A DNA stretch of 64,000 bases from Chlorobiota bacterium (GTDB lineage Bacteria > Bacteroidota > Ignavibacteria > OLB7), in NCBI GenBank assembly GCA_028287785.1, contig JAQBOZ010000007.1, positions 335,393-399,392 on the forward strand, given 5' to 3'. Made by a program: the position numbers and the translations under genes. The notes under the pieces were generated by a model that worked only from the letters and a program-made list of their open reading frames with translations, had not been told where the DNA came from and did not search any database. How positions within the stretch are numbered: the first letter of the stretch is position 1; each line of letters starts with the position of its first letter. This document shows positions 1 to 9,181 of the stretch, in pieces.

Positions 1-2
1 CT

Positions 3-425
3 GCTGCGCTCCTCCCGACCGGATCGCAAAAGGCTCTCCTTCTGGAAGACGGTGGCGATGCCGAGGGGACGGTCCTGGAGCGATCGCTGCGACCGGCGCA
101 CTTCAGCATGGCGCCGGGGGATATCGCCGTGCTCTATTCCGACGGGCTGACGGAGGCATCGGGCGCCGCCGGGGAGTACGGTGAGGAGCGGGTAATCGCC
201 GCGCTCAAACACGCCGCCGCGACGGAGGCCAGCGCCCTCGGCGTCCAGACGGCCCTCTTCGGCGCGCTCGCGGAATATGTCGGCGAGGCCGATCCTCACG
301 ACGACGTAACAGTGGTCGTTGTGCGGAAGGCCGGGAAGCACGACGGCATATCCGGCGGGTGGGGATCATCGAAACAATCTTCAGTCACTCAACTTCCAGA
401 CGATGGCAGTGAAACAATCCACTAG
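3..425 (+). CDS. RsbU/SpoIIE-type serine phosphatase, C-terminal part (5' truncated by window)
   Basis: The frame is open from base 3, so the gene begins before the window. The visible part has the end of a PP2C/SpoIIE phosphatase fold: the GDIAVLYSDGLTEA strand, in which D binds the catalytic metal, and the closing DPHDDVTVVVV strand with its paired aspartates. Proteins of this family dephosphorylate anti-sigma-factor antagonists or are outputs of signalling proteins; the sensor part lies outside the window. A non-conserved tail of about 30 residues follows the domain and overlaps the start of the next small gene by 23 bases. The family call is secure; the specific partner cannot be seen. 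Confidence 0.85.
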   Translation, partial: AALLPTGSQKALLLEDGGDAEGTVLERSLRPAHFSMAPGDIAVLYSDGLTEASGAAGEYGEERVIAALKHAAATEASALGVQTALFGALAEYVGEADPHDDVTVVVVRKAGKHDGISGGWGSSKQSSVTQLPDDGSETIH

Positions 426-624
426 GCAGGAGGGTCTTCTCAATCGCGCCGGCTGCTGGGCGGTGGGGCTGTATGTGTTCGCGATCTTCTTCGCGCTCGG
501 CGCAATCATCTCCCTGGTCAACGGCGATGCGATGCGGGCGCTCGGCTCCCTGCTGATCACCGCGATCGCCGTGGGCGGGGGAATCTGGCTGGCCCGCAGG
601 CATGCCGAAAACGGCCGGCGATAG
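403..624 (+). CDS. Small two-helix membrane protein, unknown function
   Basis: A 73-residue protein if it starts at ATG 403. A longer in-frame start at 319 would lie inside the phosphatase gene and add a non-hydrophobic stretch, so the inner start is preferred. After a short basic N-terminus there are two hydrophobic segments, about residues 15-37 (GLYVFAIFFALGAIISLV) and 46-62 (LGSLLITAIAVGGGIWL), joined by a short polar loop, and a basic tail (RRHAENGRR). It overlaps the phosphatase 3' end and is probably co-transcribed with it. No family is recognised. Confidence 0.55.
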   Translation: MAVKQSTRQEGLLNRAGCWAVGLYVFAIFFALGAIISLVNGDAMRALGSLLITAIAVGGGIWLARRHAENGRR

Positions 625-738
625 CCACGTCACATTCGCTATCGGCCGTGTCTTGAGAAGCGCGATGAATCAGGGCGCAGGCTCACCCCCGCATATGGCC
701 CGGCGCCGAACGAAACTTCCATCAACCCTCCTCCACCC

Positions 739-2136
739 ATGAGCAGACACTTTCTCCTCCGAATGATGATCGTCCCTGTGGGCCTGATCCTTGTCACGGC
801 GCTGACCGCCAGGGCGCAGGAGACGCAGGTGCCGATCGACAGCGCGGGAACCATCCAGCGGATCAACCCGGAGCTGGAGTCGAAGATCGCTCTCTTTCCC
901 GAGTACAGGGATTTTCAGGAGGCGCGGCTCTACCGGCTGACCGATTCATCGTTCACGCTGGAGATCTCTTACGGCGCCGATGGGACATCGCAACGGGAAC
1001 GGCGCCCTCTCACTGCGGCGCAGGTCGCGGAACTGCGCGGCAGGGTGACGCGGGCAATCGCGGAACGGGCGCCGAGCGCGGGGCTGAACCAGGAGGGGCG
1101 CGCGCGGCTGCTGGCCGGCACCACGATCATGGGGCTGGGTTACTACGGGTTTATCACGTCGGTCGCGATCCAGGCGGAAAGCGGGGAGACGGCCGTGGCA
1201 CTCTACATGCTGGGCAGCGCCTCCTCCTTCTTCATCCCCTACCTTGTCACCAGCAAACTCAATGTCACCAACGCCCAGGCAAACCTGAGCATCTACGGCG
1301 GCGTGGCGGGGGCGCTTCACGGGGTGCTGCTCTACAACCTGATCAATGGCTCAAACAGCAATGTCTACTCGGATGGGCTGTTCCAGGGGAGGGCAATGGC
1401 AAGCCTCCTTGGCGGCATCACCGAATCGGTATGCGGGTATATCGTCGCCGGCAGCAGCAAGCTCCCGGAGGGGAAGGTCGATGTGATCGCGCTGGGAGGA
1501 ACGGCGGGGCTCGGGCTGGGGGAGGCGATGGCCTATATCACCGGCTTCGACAACACATCGGAATCCGCCGGGATGATGCTGCTCGGCAGCGCGGCCGGCT
1601 TCGCGGCGGGGAACGCGATGGCGAACATGCAGCACTACACCCCCGGCGATGCCTATGTCCTGACCGCGAGCTGCGCCATGAGCGCCTATGCGCTCCCCGC
1701 CATGTTCTATCTCAGCGGGCTCGATGTGAGCGAAAGCAATGGGAAGATCCACACGCTTGCCACCATCGCCGGAGGCGCCGCGGGGCTGGTTCTGGGGCAT
1801 TATCTGGTAAAGGACCACGAGTTCTCCACGCCGCACGGCCAGTATATCGCGCTGGGCACCGGCGCCGGGTTCGCGCTTGGGCTGGGGGTGGCGTATCTGA
1901 TATCCCCCAGGGGGGGTGATGGATCGATCTACGTGGGATCAGCCCTTGTCGGCGGCGCGGGGGCATTCGGGCTGATGTACTCCCTCCTGCAGGATGGGAA
2001 CCGGAGCCGAACCGGGAGCAGCAATCTTCGTTTCGATATCTCCCCGATCGGCGTGGCAGCGTTCGCGCTCGGCAGGGGACCGGTCGCCGGAAGCGATATC
2101 ACGCTCCCCGTCGCAACCATGCAGTATCGGTTTTGA
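739..2136 (+). CDS. Exported glycine-rich protein of unknown function
   Basis: A 465-residue protein with a clear Sec signal peptide (hydrophobic PVGLILVTALTARA, cleavage near AQE at about residue 27). A polar region (residues 28-125) is followed by about eight hydrophobic, glycine- and alanine-rich segments of 18-22 residues, many with small-xxx-small spacing, alternating with short polar loops. The protein ends in MQYRF; a terminal aromatic residue is typical of outer-membrane beta-barrels, but the central segments look more like helical hairpins or glycine zippers. It may be a repeated membrane-embedded module rather than a barrel. No enzyme motif is visible. It converges on the following minus-strand gene. 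Confidence 0.7.
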   Translation: MSRHFLLRMMIVPVGLILVTALTARAQETQVPIDSAGTIQRINPELESKIALFPEYRDFQEARLYRLTDSSFTLEISYGADGTSQRERRPLTAAQVAELRGRVTRAIAERAPSAGLNQEGRARLLAGTTIMGLGYYGFITSVAIQAESGETAVALYMLGSASSFFIPYLVTSKLNVTNAQANLSIYGGVAGALHGVLLYNLINGSNSNVYSDGLFQGRAMASLLGGITESVCGYIVAGSSKLPEGKVDVIALGGTAGLGLGEAMAYITGFDNTSESAGMMLLGSAAGFAAGNAMANMQHYTPGDAYVLTASCAMSAYALPAMFYLSGLDVSESNGKIHTLATIAGGAAGLVLGHYLVKDHEFSTPHGQYIALGTGAGFALGLGVAYLISPRGGDGSIYVGSALVGGAGAFGLMYSLLQDGNRSRTGSSNLRFDISPIGVAAFALGRGPVAGSDITLPVATMQYRF

Positions 2137-2244
2137 GCTGTTGAAGCAAGCGGGCCCGAAGGCGCTGACGGGGCTTGCACGACCTGCCGGGGATGCTGAA
2201 CGTCGGTATCGTTCCACATCCCCGGTTCCGAACCACCCACCGCG

Positions 2245-3195
2245 TTATCGTACAATCGCAACGCTCCCGACCCATCCGGCGCAACGCGCGCGACAGTAGT
2301 ACCGTCCGGCCGGAAGCCGCGTCAGATCGAACTCCGCCGCGTACTCCCGGCCGGAACGGGCCAATGCGACCGGATGGAGAATGAGCCGACCGGCCGCATC
2401 GTACAACGCGACGGAGATATCGCCCGGCTGTTCAACGGGAAGCTCCACCAGCACGCTCACCCGCCCGGAAACCGGGTTCGGCGCCGCGGTCAGTTGCGGG
2501 AAGAGCCGCCCGTGCTCATCGACCGGGGCCGTGGCCGCCGCATCGCGGGCGCAGATGATGGCTCCCGTGGCGCCGGAGACACGGCAGGTCATCGTGGAAT
2601 CGCCGCCGCCACTGTATTGAATCGTCCAGATCGGCGAGGTCCGTGGGAACTCCGCCGGGAGCATCGCGGAATCCGCGGGGTTCATCCAGGCATAGGCAAG
2701 CGTCTGCGGAAGCGCGCCCGGAAGCTCCGCGTGATATCTCAGATAAACGCTGTCGGCGCTCAGCCGCGCGGGAAGCGTGTTGCTCCCGGCAAATGGAAGA
2801 TCGGTTTTCAGCATGGCCGTCAGCCCCGCCGGAATCGGAAATGGGGACTCCGTCGGAAACGCCTGCATTCCCGTGCCGGGGATATCGACGCCGGCGAGCA
2901 TAAGCTGCTGCTTCAGCGATGGCGAGTAGAAGAGATAGGCCCAGACCGTCGAACTGCCGGTGGCGGGATCGAACCGGAGCGCGATGGTCCCGGCGCCGGT
3001 ATTGAAATCGGTGTTGCCGGCGGCGGCGATCACGACCAGCGTGGCATCGGCCGCAAGCTGCTGGCGCGCGGCATTCAGAGTAGCCAGAATCCCCTGGCCG
3101 GAGAAATACGGGTTGATGTTGTTCTGCGCGCTGACGATGCCGGCGGAGACAAGCGCGAAGAGAATGATGAGCGGAGAATATCGCGAAGCGTTCAT
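2245..3195 (-). CDS. Secreted protein with T9SS C-terminal sorting domain
   Basis: A 316-residue protein. The start at 3195 gives a good signal peptide (SPLIILFALVSAGIVSAQ); upstream in-frame sequence to 3459 is low-complexity and not signal-like. The middle (about 30-220) is predicted beta-rich and includes VVIAAAGNTDFNTGAGTIAL and a description-like WAYLFYSPS strand, with no recognised enzyme motif. From about residue 232 a T9SS type A sorting domain follows: AAPNPVSGRVSV, VALYDAAGRLI, and LPAGRYYCRA at the end. Expected location is the cell surface or medium after passage through the Por/Spr translocon. It is divergent from the LytS kinase gene. Confidence 0.8.
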   Translation of the reverse strand: MNASRYSPLIILFALVSAGIVSAQNNINPYFSGQGILATLNAARQQLAADATLVVIAAAGNTDFNTGAGTIALRFDPATGSSTVWAYLFYSPSLKQQLMLAGVDIPGTGMQAFPTESPFPIPAGLTAMLKTDLPFAGSNTLPARLSADSVYLRYHAELPGALPQTLAYAWMNPADSAMLPAEFPRTSPIWTIQYSGGGDSTMTCRVSGATGAIICARDAAATAPVDEHGRLFPQLTAAPNPVSGRVSVLVELPVEQPGDISVALYDAAGRLILHPVALARSGREYAAEFDLTRLPAGRYYCRARCAGWVGSVAIVR

Positions 3196-3479
3196 GGGAT
3201 CGAAATGTCTGGATATCGATGGATCTGTCGTTCGGCGCAAACGTAGCCGCGCAATGCCCCGCGGCGGGCCGCGAAAGGGATGAACGGCGGAATATTCCGA
3301 TGAACGGCCGGCGTGGGGAGATGAACGGCGGGGATGAAACCGATGATATCGCGCATCACGATCGCCGGGCGATATATTGCGGCCGTCTCCTCCCCCAGTC
3401 CCGTCGAGATGCCGATAACTCTTGAAGCTATTAACAGGATGGGCCGCCGGCCCGTTCAAGGAGGCCCTTTCAGGGCACA
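3196..3479. promoter_or_regulatory. Divergent intergenic region between T9SS gene and lytS-like kinase
   Basis: 284 bases with outward genes on both sides, so it must hold promoters for both. An AAGGAGG motif at 3458-3464 lies about 15 bases before the GTG start of the kinase. No convincing -10/-35 pair or palindrome was found. Confidence 0.4.
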
Positions 3480-4550
3480 GTGGGAAGCAATCTTATTCCA
3501 TTCAGCGAGGCGCGGCGCGCCATCCCGAGGATCATGATCATAGGTCCCCTGATCGGCCTTGCCCTCTTTATCATCATCGAGGGATCGGCAATGGCCGCCG
3601 CTGATCTCCCCTGGTTCCTCATTCTGGGAACCTTCTACACGCTCCTGATGTGGTGCGCGCTGACCGCCTCCGCGCGGCTGATCGCCGGCAGGATTCCGCT
3701 GGTCTCGATTCGCGCCGTCGCGGCTCATGTGGCTGTTCAGTCGGTGGTGATGCTCCTCTCCTTCTCCCTGGCAACCTTCATCGCCTCGGCGGTGCTCCAT
3801 CTCGGGTTCACGAGCGACCGGGCAACGATGATCATCATCGGCCTGGTGGCCTTTTCGGCCGCGCTGATCGGCCACGGATTCTACTATCTGGAGGCATTTC
3901 ACGCGCGGACGCGGATCGCGGAGCAGAGCGCCCTGAGAGCGCAGCTTGGAACGCTTCGCGCGCAGATCAACCCTCACTTCCTCTTCAACTCCCTCAACTC
4001 GATCGCCGCGATGATCAGGACGGCGCCGGCCCGGGCGGAGATGGTCACCGAATCGCTCGCCGATCTCTTTCGCTACAGCCTTCGCTCATCGGAGCAGCCG
4101 CTGGTGACGCTGGCGGAGGAGCTGGAATCGGCGGAGGTCTATATGTCGATCGAGCGGGCACGGTTCGGCGAACGGATCGAGATGATCGTCGATGTCCCGG
4201 AGCGATTGCTGCGCGTTCCTATGCCCAGCCTCCTTCTCCAGCCGCTCGTGGAAAACGCCGTGAAGCATGGCGCGGGACGGATGGAGGGGAAATGCACGAT
4301 CACGATCCGCTGTTTCGAGGCGCGCGGCATGCTCCATCTTCTGGTGACCGATACGGGGCCGGGCTTCGATGATGTGGCCGCCGGAACCATCTTCTCCCGT
4401 GGCGCCGGCCTGGCAAACGTCCGCGACCGGCTGCGTGGCGAGCTTGGAACCGACGCGATGATGACGATCATCCGGCACGGCGTGGAGATAACCGTCCCCC
4501 GCCACGCCGCGCCGCTGGAAGGGCAGGGGAACGATTGGAGGGTGGGATGA
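3480..4550 (+). CDS. LytS/YehU-family sensor histidine kinase
   Basis: A 356-residue membrane sensor kinase beginning at GTG 3480. Four membrane helices occupy about residues 17-36, 45-66, 85-106 and 115-136. A short linker leads to the His_kinase domain, whose phospho-acceptor motif is INPHFLFNSLNSI with His166. The HATPase domain has the N box (LLQPLVENAVKHG) and the G1 box (VTDTGPGF), then GAGLANVRDRL. No extracytoplasmic sensory domain is visible, so sensing is likely within the membrane. The stop codon overlaps the ATG of the next gene (ATGA), so the two form one operon and a cognate pair. Confidence 0.93.
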   Translation: MGSNLIPFSEARRAIPRIMIIGPLIGLALFIIIEGSAMAAADLPWFLILGTFYTLLMWCALTASARLIAGRIPLVSIRAVAAHVAVQSVVMLLSFSLATFIASAVLHLGFTSDRATMIIIGLVAFSAALIGHGFYYLEAFHARTRIAEQSALRAQLGTLRAQINPHFLFNSLNSIAAMIRTAPARAEMVTESLADLFRYSLRSSEQPLVTLAEELESAEVYMSIERARFGERIEMIVDVPERLLRVPMPSLLLQPLVENAVKHGAGRMEGKCTITIRCFEARGMLHLLVTDTGPGFDDVAAGTIFSRGAGLANVRDRLRGELGTDAMMTIIRHGVEITVPRHAAPLEGQGNDWRVG

Positions 4551-5293
4551 TGATACGATGTATCGTGGTGGATGATGAGCCGCTGGCGCGCGCCAGGCTG
4601 CGGGCGCTGCTGGAGGAGGCCGACGCCGATGTCTCCGTGCTGGCGGAGGCAGCCGGCGGCGCGGAGGCGCTCCGGCTCGTGGCCGAGCTTCAACCCGACC
4701 TTCTCTTTCTCGATGTCGCCATGCCGGTGATGAACGGCTTTGATGTGATCGACAGGCTCCCGGCGCCCCGGCCGCATATCGTCATGGTGACCGCGCACGA
4801 CGATCACGCGCTCCGCGCGTTCGAGGCGAACGCGATCGACTATCTCACCAAGCCGGTCCGCCTTGCGCGGCTGAACGCGACGCTTGCCCGGCTCGGCGAT
4901 CGCGATGCGATGCGGCGCGCCGGCCGGGAGACAGGCGCGCCTCGCGATCAGCGCGCAATCGGGACGCTCCCCCGCATCACCGTTCACGCGGGACGGCGGC
5001 TTCGCGTTATCCCGATCGACGACATCAAATGGATCGAGGCGCGGGAGAAGCTGGTCCACGTTCACACCGCCGCCGGCGTGTTCATCGCGGACTTCACGCT
5101 CGACGAGCTGGAAGCCCGGCTGGACGCCACGCGATTTCTCCGGACACACCGCGCCCACATCGTGAACGCGGCGATCGTCCGCGAGCTTATTCCCTGGTTT
5201 GCCGGCTCCTGCGCCCTGAAGCTGGACGATGGAACGCAGATCCCGGTTGCCCGCCGCCGGGTGCGGGAGATCAGGGAGTTGCTGGGGGGATAA
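4547..5293 (+). CDS. LytTR-family response regulator
   Basis: A 248-residue regulator. ATG 4547 is chosen because it overlaps the kinase stop and follows a GGAGGGTGGG stretch. The receiver domain (1-120) has the acidic pocket VVDDEP (D9, D10), phospho-acceptor D56 in LFLDVAMP, T82 and K102 (YLTKP). The LytTR DNA-binding domain (about 145-245) includes IKWIEAREKLVHVHT, FLRTHRAHIVN and IPVARRRV. It binds DNA as a beta-rich LytTR dimer and should act with the upstream kinase; targets cannot be read from the sequence. Confidence 0.95.
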   Translation: MMIRCIVVDDEPLARARLRALLEEADADVSVLAEAAGGAEALRLVAELQPDLLFLDVAMPVMNGFDVIDRLPAPRPHIVMVTAHDDHALRAFEANAIDYLTKPVRLARLNATLARLGDRDAMRRAGRETGAPRDQRAIGTLPRITVHAGRRLRVIPIDDIKWIEAREKLVHVHTAAGVFIADFTLDELEARLDATRFLRTHRAHIVNAAIVRELIPWFAGSCALKLDDGTQIPVARRRVREIRELLGG

Positions 5294-6986
5294 GGGAGGC
5301 CAGCTCGCGCGCGGCATGCGCCATCAGATCGCGTATCACATCGGGATCGAACGGCGAGCGCAGACCAGCAGCCTTGAAGATATCCAGCACGCTCATCGTA
5401 CCGCCGATCCGGCACAGGTTCATGTAGATCTCCATCGCACGGTCATGATCCTCCGCGTCGATCAGCGCAAGCTGCATCGCTCCGGTCTCCGCGATCGCGT
5501 AGTCGATGTAGTAGAACGGCGAGCGGAAGATATGCGCCTGGCCGTACCAGATCGTCCGCTTGAAATCCTCGATCTCCGAGTAATCGATCCCCGGCCGGTA
5601 GATATCCCAGATTCTTTCCCACGCCTGATCGCGCTCATCGAACGTGGCATCCGGGTTCTCGTACACCCAGTGCTGGAACTCATCGACGATGGAGATATAG
5701 CATATCGCCTGCACCGATTTCTTCCATCGCCCGCGACGGAATTTCTCGGCGTTCTCCGGCGAGAAGAACTGGTCGATATGCCGCAGGCTGAGCATCTCCA
5801 TGCCGAGCGAGTGGATCTCCCCCACATCGGCGCTGGGCATCCGCAGGGCCACATCCCCTATCCCGCCGCTCTCCCATCCCTGGAAGGCGTGTCCCATCTC
5901 GTGAACCAGCGTCCGCACATCATCCGCGTCGCCGACGGAGTTGCAGAGGATGGCGGGATGCCCCTCATCGGCGAAGCCGGTGCAGAAGGCACCGCCACGC
6001 TTTCCCTTCCGGTTCTCGAGATCGATCCATCCTCCCTCCCGCATCTTCGTGAAGTGGCCTCCAAGCACGGGGGAGAGCGCATCGAAGATCCGGCCGGCGG
6101 TATCGAGCTGGTTTTCCACCGGAACGATGCCGGGGGGAAGCGTCAGCGCGGGATCGTACGGGGAATCCCACGGCCGGAGCGCGTCCACCCCCAACTGCTC
6201 CTCCTGCCGCCGGTAGAGCGCCGTCTGCAACGGAACGGCGTGGCGACGGACGCTCTCACGAAAACCGGCAACATCGTCGGGCCCGTAATCCATCCGCTCC
6301 ATGCTCAGATAGCCGAGCGGCGTAAAGGTATCGTAGCCGACATTGGCGGCCATCCGGTGGCGGAGCTTCACCATCTCGCCGAAGATGGCGGCACGCTCGC
6401 CGCGCTGTTCCAGATGCCAGGCCCGCACGGCATCGAAGGCGCGCATGCGGACCGCGCGATCGTCCGAGCCGAGGAATGTTCCGGCGCGCTGGAGCGTCAT
6501 CTCCTCGCCGTCGATCGTCACCCCGGCGGACGCGGAGATCTTGCTGTAGCGCTGCGCCAGATCGGAGACCCGCACGCGGAGATCGCGGTTGACCGGCGCC
6601 AGCGGCGCAAGCTCGTTTTCGTACACCCGCATCAGATGCCGGTTATGCTCGCCGCCGATCGCCCCCCGATGCCGGCTCCGCAGGAGGGCGCCGGTCATCG
6701 TGAAATCCCCATCGCTCGTCACCGGCCCCACCTCCCGCCGGATATAACTGTCCGCCGCCTCCAGTTCCGGATCATTCATATGCTTCGCGAACGCATAGCT
6801 CGTCCGGCTCCATTCGCCGCTGATATATCCCTTCAGCGCGTTCCAGTCGGCATAGAGCTTCAGCCATTCATCGGGCGTCGCGGCGGATTCCGCGCCATCG
6901 ATCCGGGCGATCAGCGCATCGTATTCCCCACGCACGAACTCCGCGGTCATCCTGTCGGGACGGTTCCGAAAAAAAAGATAGTCCAT
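5271..6986 (-). CDS. M3-family oligoendopeptidase, copy A
   Basis: A 571-residue zinc peptidase of the M3 family (thimet oligopeptidase/PepF type), lacking a signal peptide and thus cytoplasmic. The active-site helix is HEMGHAF with His362, Glu363 and His366; a third ligand Glu lies about 30 residues downstream in EIHSLGMEML. The C-terminal part carries the typical substrate-binding tyrosine-rich stretch (FYYIDYAIAETGA). The start at 6986 (MDYLFF) matches the paralogue next door; the upstream extension is not conserved. Its 3' end overlaps the response regulator gene in opposite orientation by 23 bases. Role: degradation of short oligopeptides. Confidence 0.93.
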   Translation of the reverse strand: MDYLFFRNRPDRMTAEFVRGEYDALIARIDGAESAATPDEWLKLYADWNALKGYISGEWSRTSYAFAKHMNDPELEAADSYIRREVGPVTSDGDFTMTGALLRSRHRGAIGGEHNRHLMRVYENELAPLAPVNRDLRVRVSDLAQRYSKISASAGVTIDGEEMTLQRAGTFLGSDDRAVRMRAFDAVRAWHLEQRGERAAIFGEMVKLRHRMAANVGYDTFTPLGYLSMERMDYGPDDVAGFRESVRRHAVPLQTALYRRQEEQLGVDALRPWDSPYDPALTLPPGIVPVENQLDTAGRIFDALSPVLGGHFTKMREGGWIDLENRKGKRGGAFCTGFADEGHPAILCNSVGDADDVRTLVHEMGHAFQGWESGGIGDVALRMPSADVGEIHSLGMEMLSLRHIDQFFSPENAEKFRRGRWKKSVQAICYISIVDEFQHWVYENPDATFDERDQAWERIWDIYRPGIDYSEIEDFKRTIWYGQAHIFRSPFYYIDYAIAETGAMQLALIDAEDHDRAMEIYMNLCRIGGTMSVLDIFKAAGLRSPFDPDVIRDLMAHAARELASLIPPATP

Positions 6987-7128
6987 CGTCGATCTCTTTT
7001 TGATTGTTGGAAATTGAGAGGGTGGCAGTCGGAAACAAAACAACGAGAACGGGGATCCCATCACGGGTTCCCCGTTCTCCGAGCATCAACACATGGCACG
7101 CGGCTTCAGAACCCGCGCGCAAGGCGGA

Positions 7129-8841
7129 TCACGCCTCCATTGCCTCTTCCACGCCAAGCTCGCCGGCCGCGTGCGCCATCAGGTCGCGCATCACATCGGG
7201 ATCGAACGGCGAGCGCAGACCAGCAGCCTTGAAGATATCCAGCACGCTCATCGTACCGCCGATCCGGCACAGGTTCATGTAGATCTCCATCGCGCGGTCA
7301 TGATCCTCCGCGTCGATCAGCGCAAGCTGCATCGCTCCGGTCTCCGCGATCGCGTAGTCGATGTAGTAGAATGGCGCGTGGAAGAGATGCCCCTGCGCGT
7401 ACCAGCGGGCGTGCTTGTAGTTCTCGACGCCGTTGAAATCCAGGCCGAGCTTGTATCCGTCCCAGATCCGATCCCACGCCTGATCGCGCTCATCGAACGT
7501 GGCATCCGGGTTCTCGTACACCCAGTGCTGGAACTCATCGACGATGGAGATATAGCAGACCAGCTCCACGGCATCCTTCCAGCGGTTGCGGCGGAACTTC
7601 TCGGCGTTCTCCGGCGAGAAGAACTCGTGCATATGGCGCATCGAGAGATATTCCATTCCCATCGAATGGATCTCGCAGGCATCGGACGTGGGCCACTGGA
7701 GATCGACCGACTCGATCGGCTGGCTCTCCCATCCCTGGAAGGCGTGTCCCATCTCGTGCATCAGCGTGCCGACATCCTCCTGATCGCCGGTGGAATTGCA
7801 GAAGATCGCCACGCGACCCTCATCGGGGAAGCTGGTGCAGTAGGCGCCGGCCTGTTTCCCCTTCCGGTTCTCCAGGTCGATCAGCCCCTCCTCCCGCATT
7901 CTGGTGAAGTGCCCGGCCAGATCCGGTGAAAGCGCGTCGAAGATCCGCTGCGCCCTTTCGAGCTGCGAGTCGATCGGCGCAACCCCGGCGGGGAGCGTCA
8001 GCGTGGGATCGTAGGCGCTGTCCCACGGCTTCAGCGTGGCGGACCCAAGCTGCCCGGCCTGGCGCTCATAGAGTTTCTGCTGGAGCGGAACGGCGTAGCG
8101 GCGAACGCTGTCGCGGAAGCTGGTGGCCTCATTGGGGCCATAGTCCGTGCGTCCCATGCCGGCATAGCCGAGCGGGATGAAGTTCTCATGCCCGACGTTC
8201 CGCCCCATCTGATCGCGCAGCTTCACCAGCCCGTCGTAGATGGTCGCAAGCTCATCGCGGTGATCCAGAAACCACTGGCGATACTGTTCGAATGCCTGGC
8301 GGCGGATCACGGGGTTTTCCGAGCTCTGCATGTTCCTGGCAACCGAGAGGGTCACCTTTTCACCACCGACTTCGACTTCGCCGGAGGCGACGAGCTTGTC
8401 GTATTTGTTGACAAGATCGCCGGATTTCACGCGGAGATCGTTGTTGATCGGGGCCAGCGGATCGACTGTGGTTTCGAGCGTGCGGATAAGATGGCTTCCG
8501 AACCGCGCGGCCACGGCATCCTTGTGCCGGCTGTTGAGCAGGGCATTGACCAGCACGGAGCTGCCATTATCGGCGATCGGCGAAACCTCCTCGCGATAAT
8601 ACCGCTCGGCCTCCTCGGCGGTGGTATCGTTCATATTCTTGGTCAGCGCGTAGCTGATGCGGCTTCCCTCGCCGCTCACGTACGACTTCAGCGCGTTCCA
8701 GTCCGCGAAGAGGGAGACCCACCCGTCGGGAGCATCGGATTCCTCGGCTGTCGCAATCCGGTCGGTCAGCCCGCGATATTCATTCCGGAGATAATCCGCG
8801 GTCAGTGTATCGGGTCGGTTCTGATAATACTTATACTGCAT
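7129..8841 (-). CDS. M3-family oligoendopeptidase, copy B
   Basis: A 570-residue paralogue of the preceding gene in tandem, with zinc motif HEMGHAF at the identical residue number (His362) and the same ECSIxSMGMEYLS-like third ligand region (CEIHSMGMEYLS). The N-terminal halves differ extensively between the two copies, whereas two stretches near the 3' end are almost identical in DNA (see findings). It is cytoplasmic, with no signal peptide. The start MQYKYYQNRP aligns with the MDYLFFRNRP start of copy A, which fixes both. Confidence 0.93.
   Translation of the reverse strand: MQYKYYQNRPDTLTADYLRNEYRGLTDRIATAEESDAPDGWVSLFADWNALKSYVSGEGSRISYALTKNMNDTTAEEAERYYREEVSPIADNGSSVLVNALLNSRHKDAVAARFGSHLIRTLETTVDPLAPINNDLRVKSGDLVNKYDKLVASGEVEVGGEKVTLSVARNMQSSENPVIRRQAFEQYRQWFLDHRDELATIYDGLVKLRDQMGRNVGHENFIPLGYAGMGRTDYGPNEATSFRDSVRRYAVPLQQKLYERQAGQLGSATLKPWDSAYDPTLTLPAGVAPIDSQLERAQRIFDALSPDLAGHFTRMREEGLIDLENRKGKQAGAYCTSFPDEGRVAIFCNSTGDQEDVGTLMHEMGHAFQGWESQPIESVDLQWPTSDACEIHSMGMEYLSMRHMHEFFSPENAEKFRRNRWKDAVELVCYISIVDEFQHWVYENPDATFDERDQAWDRIWDGYKLGLDFNGVENYKHARWYAQGHLFHAPFYYIDYAIAETGAMQLALIDAEDHDRAMEIYMNLCRIGGTMSVLDIFKAAGLRSPFDPDVMRDLMAHAAGELGVEEAMEA
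7172..7375. repeat. Near-identical paralogous tract shared with 5317-5520
   Basis: 204 bases in the 3' parts of the two M3 peptidase genes align without gaps at a constant offset of 1855; by eye only four bases differ. A second tract, 7473-7557 against 5618-5702, is identical over 85 bases at the same offset. Flanking parts of the genes are much more divergent, which suggests gene conversion or a very strongly conserved segment. Confidence 0.85.
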
Positions 8842-9181
8842 CGCAAGACCTGATGTAATGGAGTTGAACAAACGGAACCAAGCAGAATCGAACAGCAGGC
8901 GGCGCCTGAAGGAACAAAGCGCAAAGCCCATCGAATCGATGGAGAGCAAGCAGGTTCTGACAATTATAAAGCATCGACAGCCGTCGGCCGTCGATGCCAT
9001 GAGCGCGCAACTTACTGAGAAATCGCGTCAGAGCGGCTCTGACGAACGGTTTGCCGACAGGTTGCGGTGGATAAAAAATTTGCGATAAACGGCAAACGGG
9101 GAGAAACGGTTCGCCTGCGCGACCCATCTCTCCCCGCCGCCGATTTCCCGGACCCCGTCTTGAAACGTGCCACCAATCCGG
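8842..9181 (-). promoter_or_regulatory. Intergenic region with two palindromes and TATAAT upstream of M3 copy B
   Basis: On the minus strand a TATAAT lies at 8968-8963, about 120 bases before the start of M3 copy B. Directly upstream, where a -35 would be, sits a hairpin (GCATCGAC at 8971-8978 pairing with GTCGATGC at 8991-8998). A perfect 9-1-9 palindrome CGTCAGAGC-G-GCTCTGACG occupies 9026-9044. These could be operators or a terminator from the Rieske gene upstream. No gene is seen in this interval. Confidence 0.35.
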
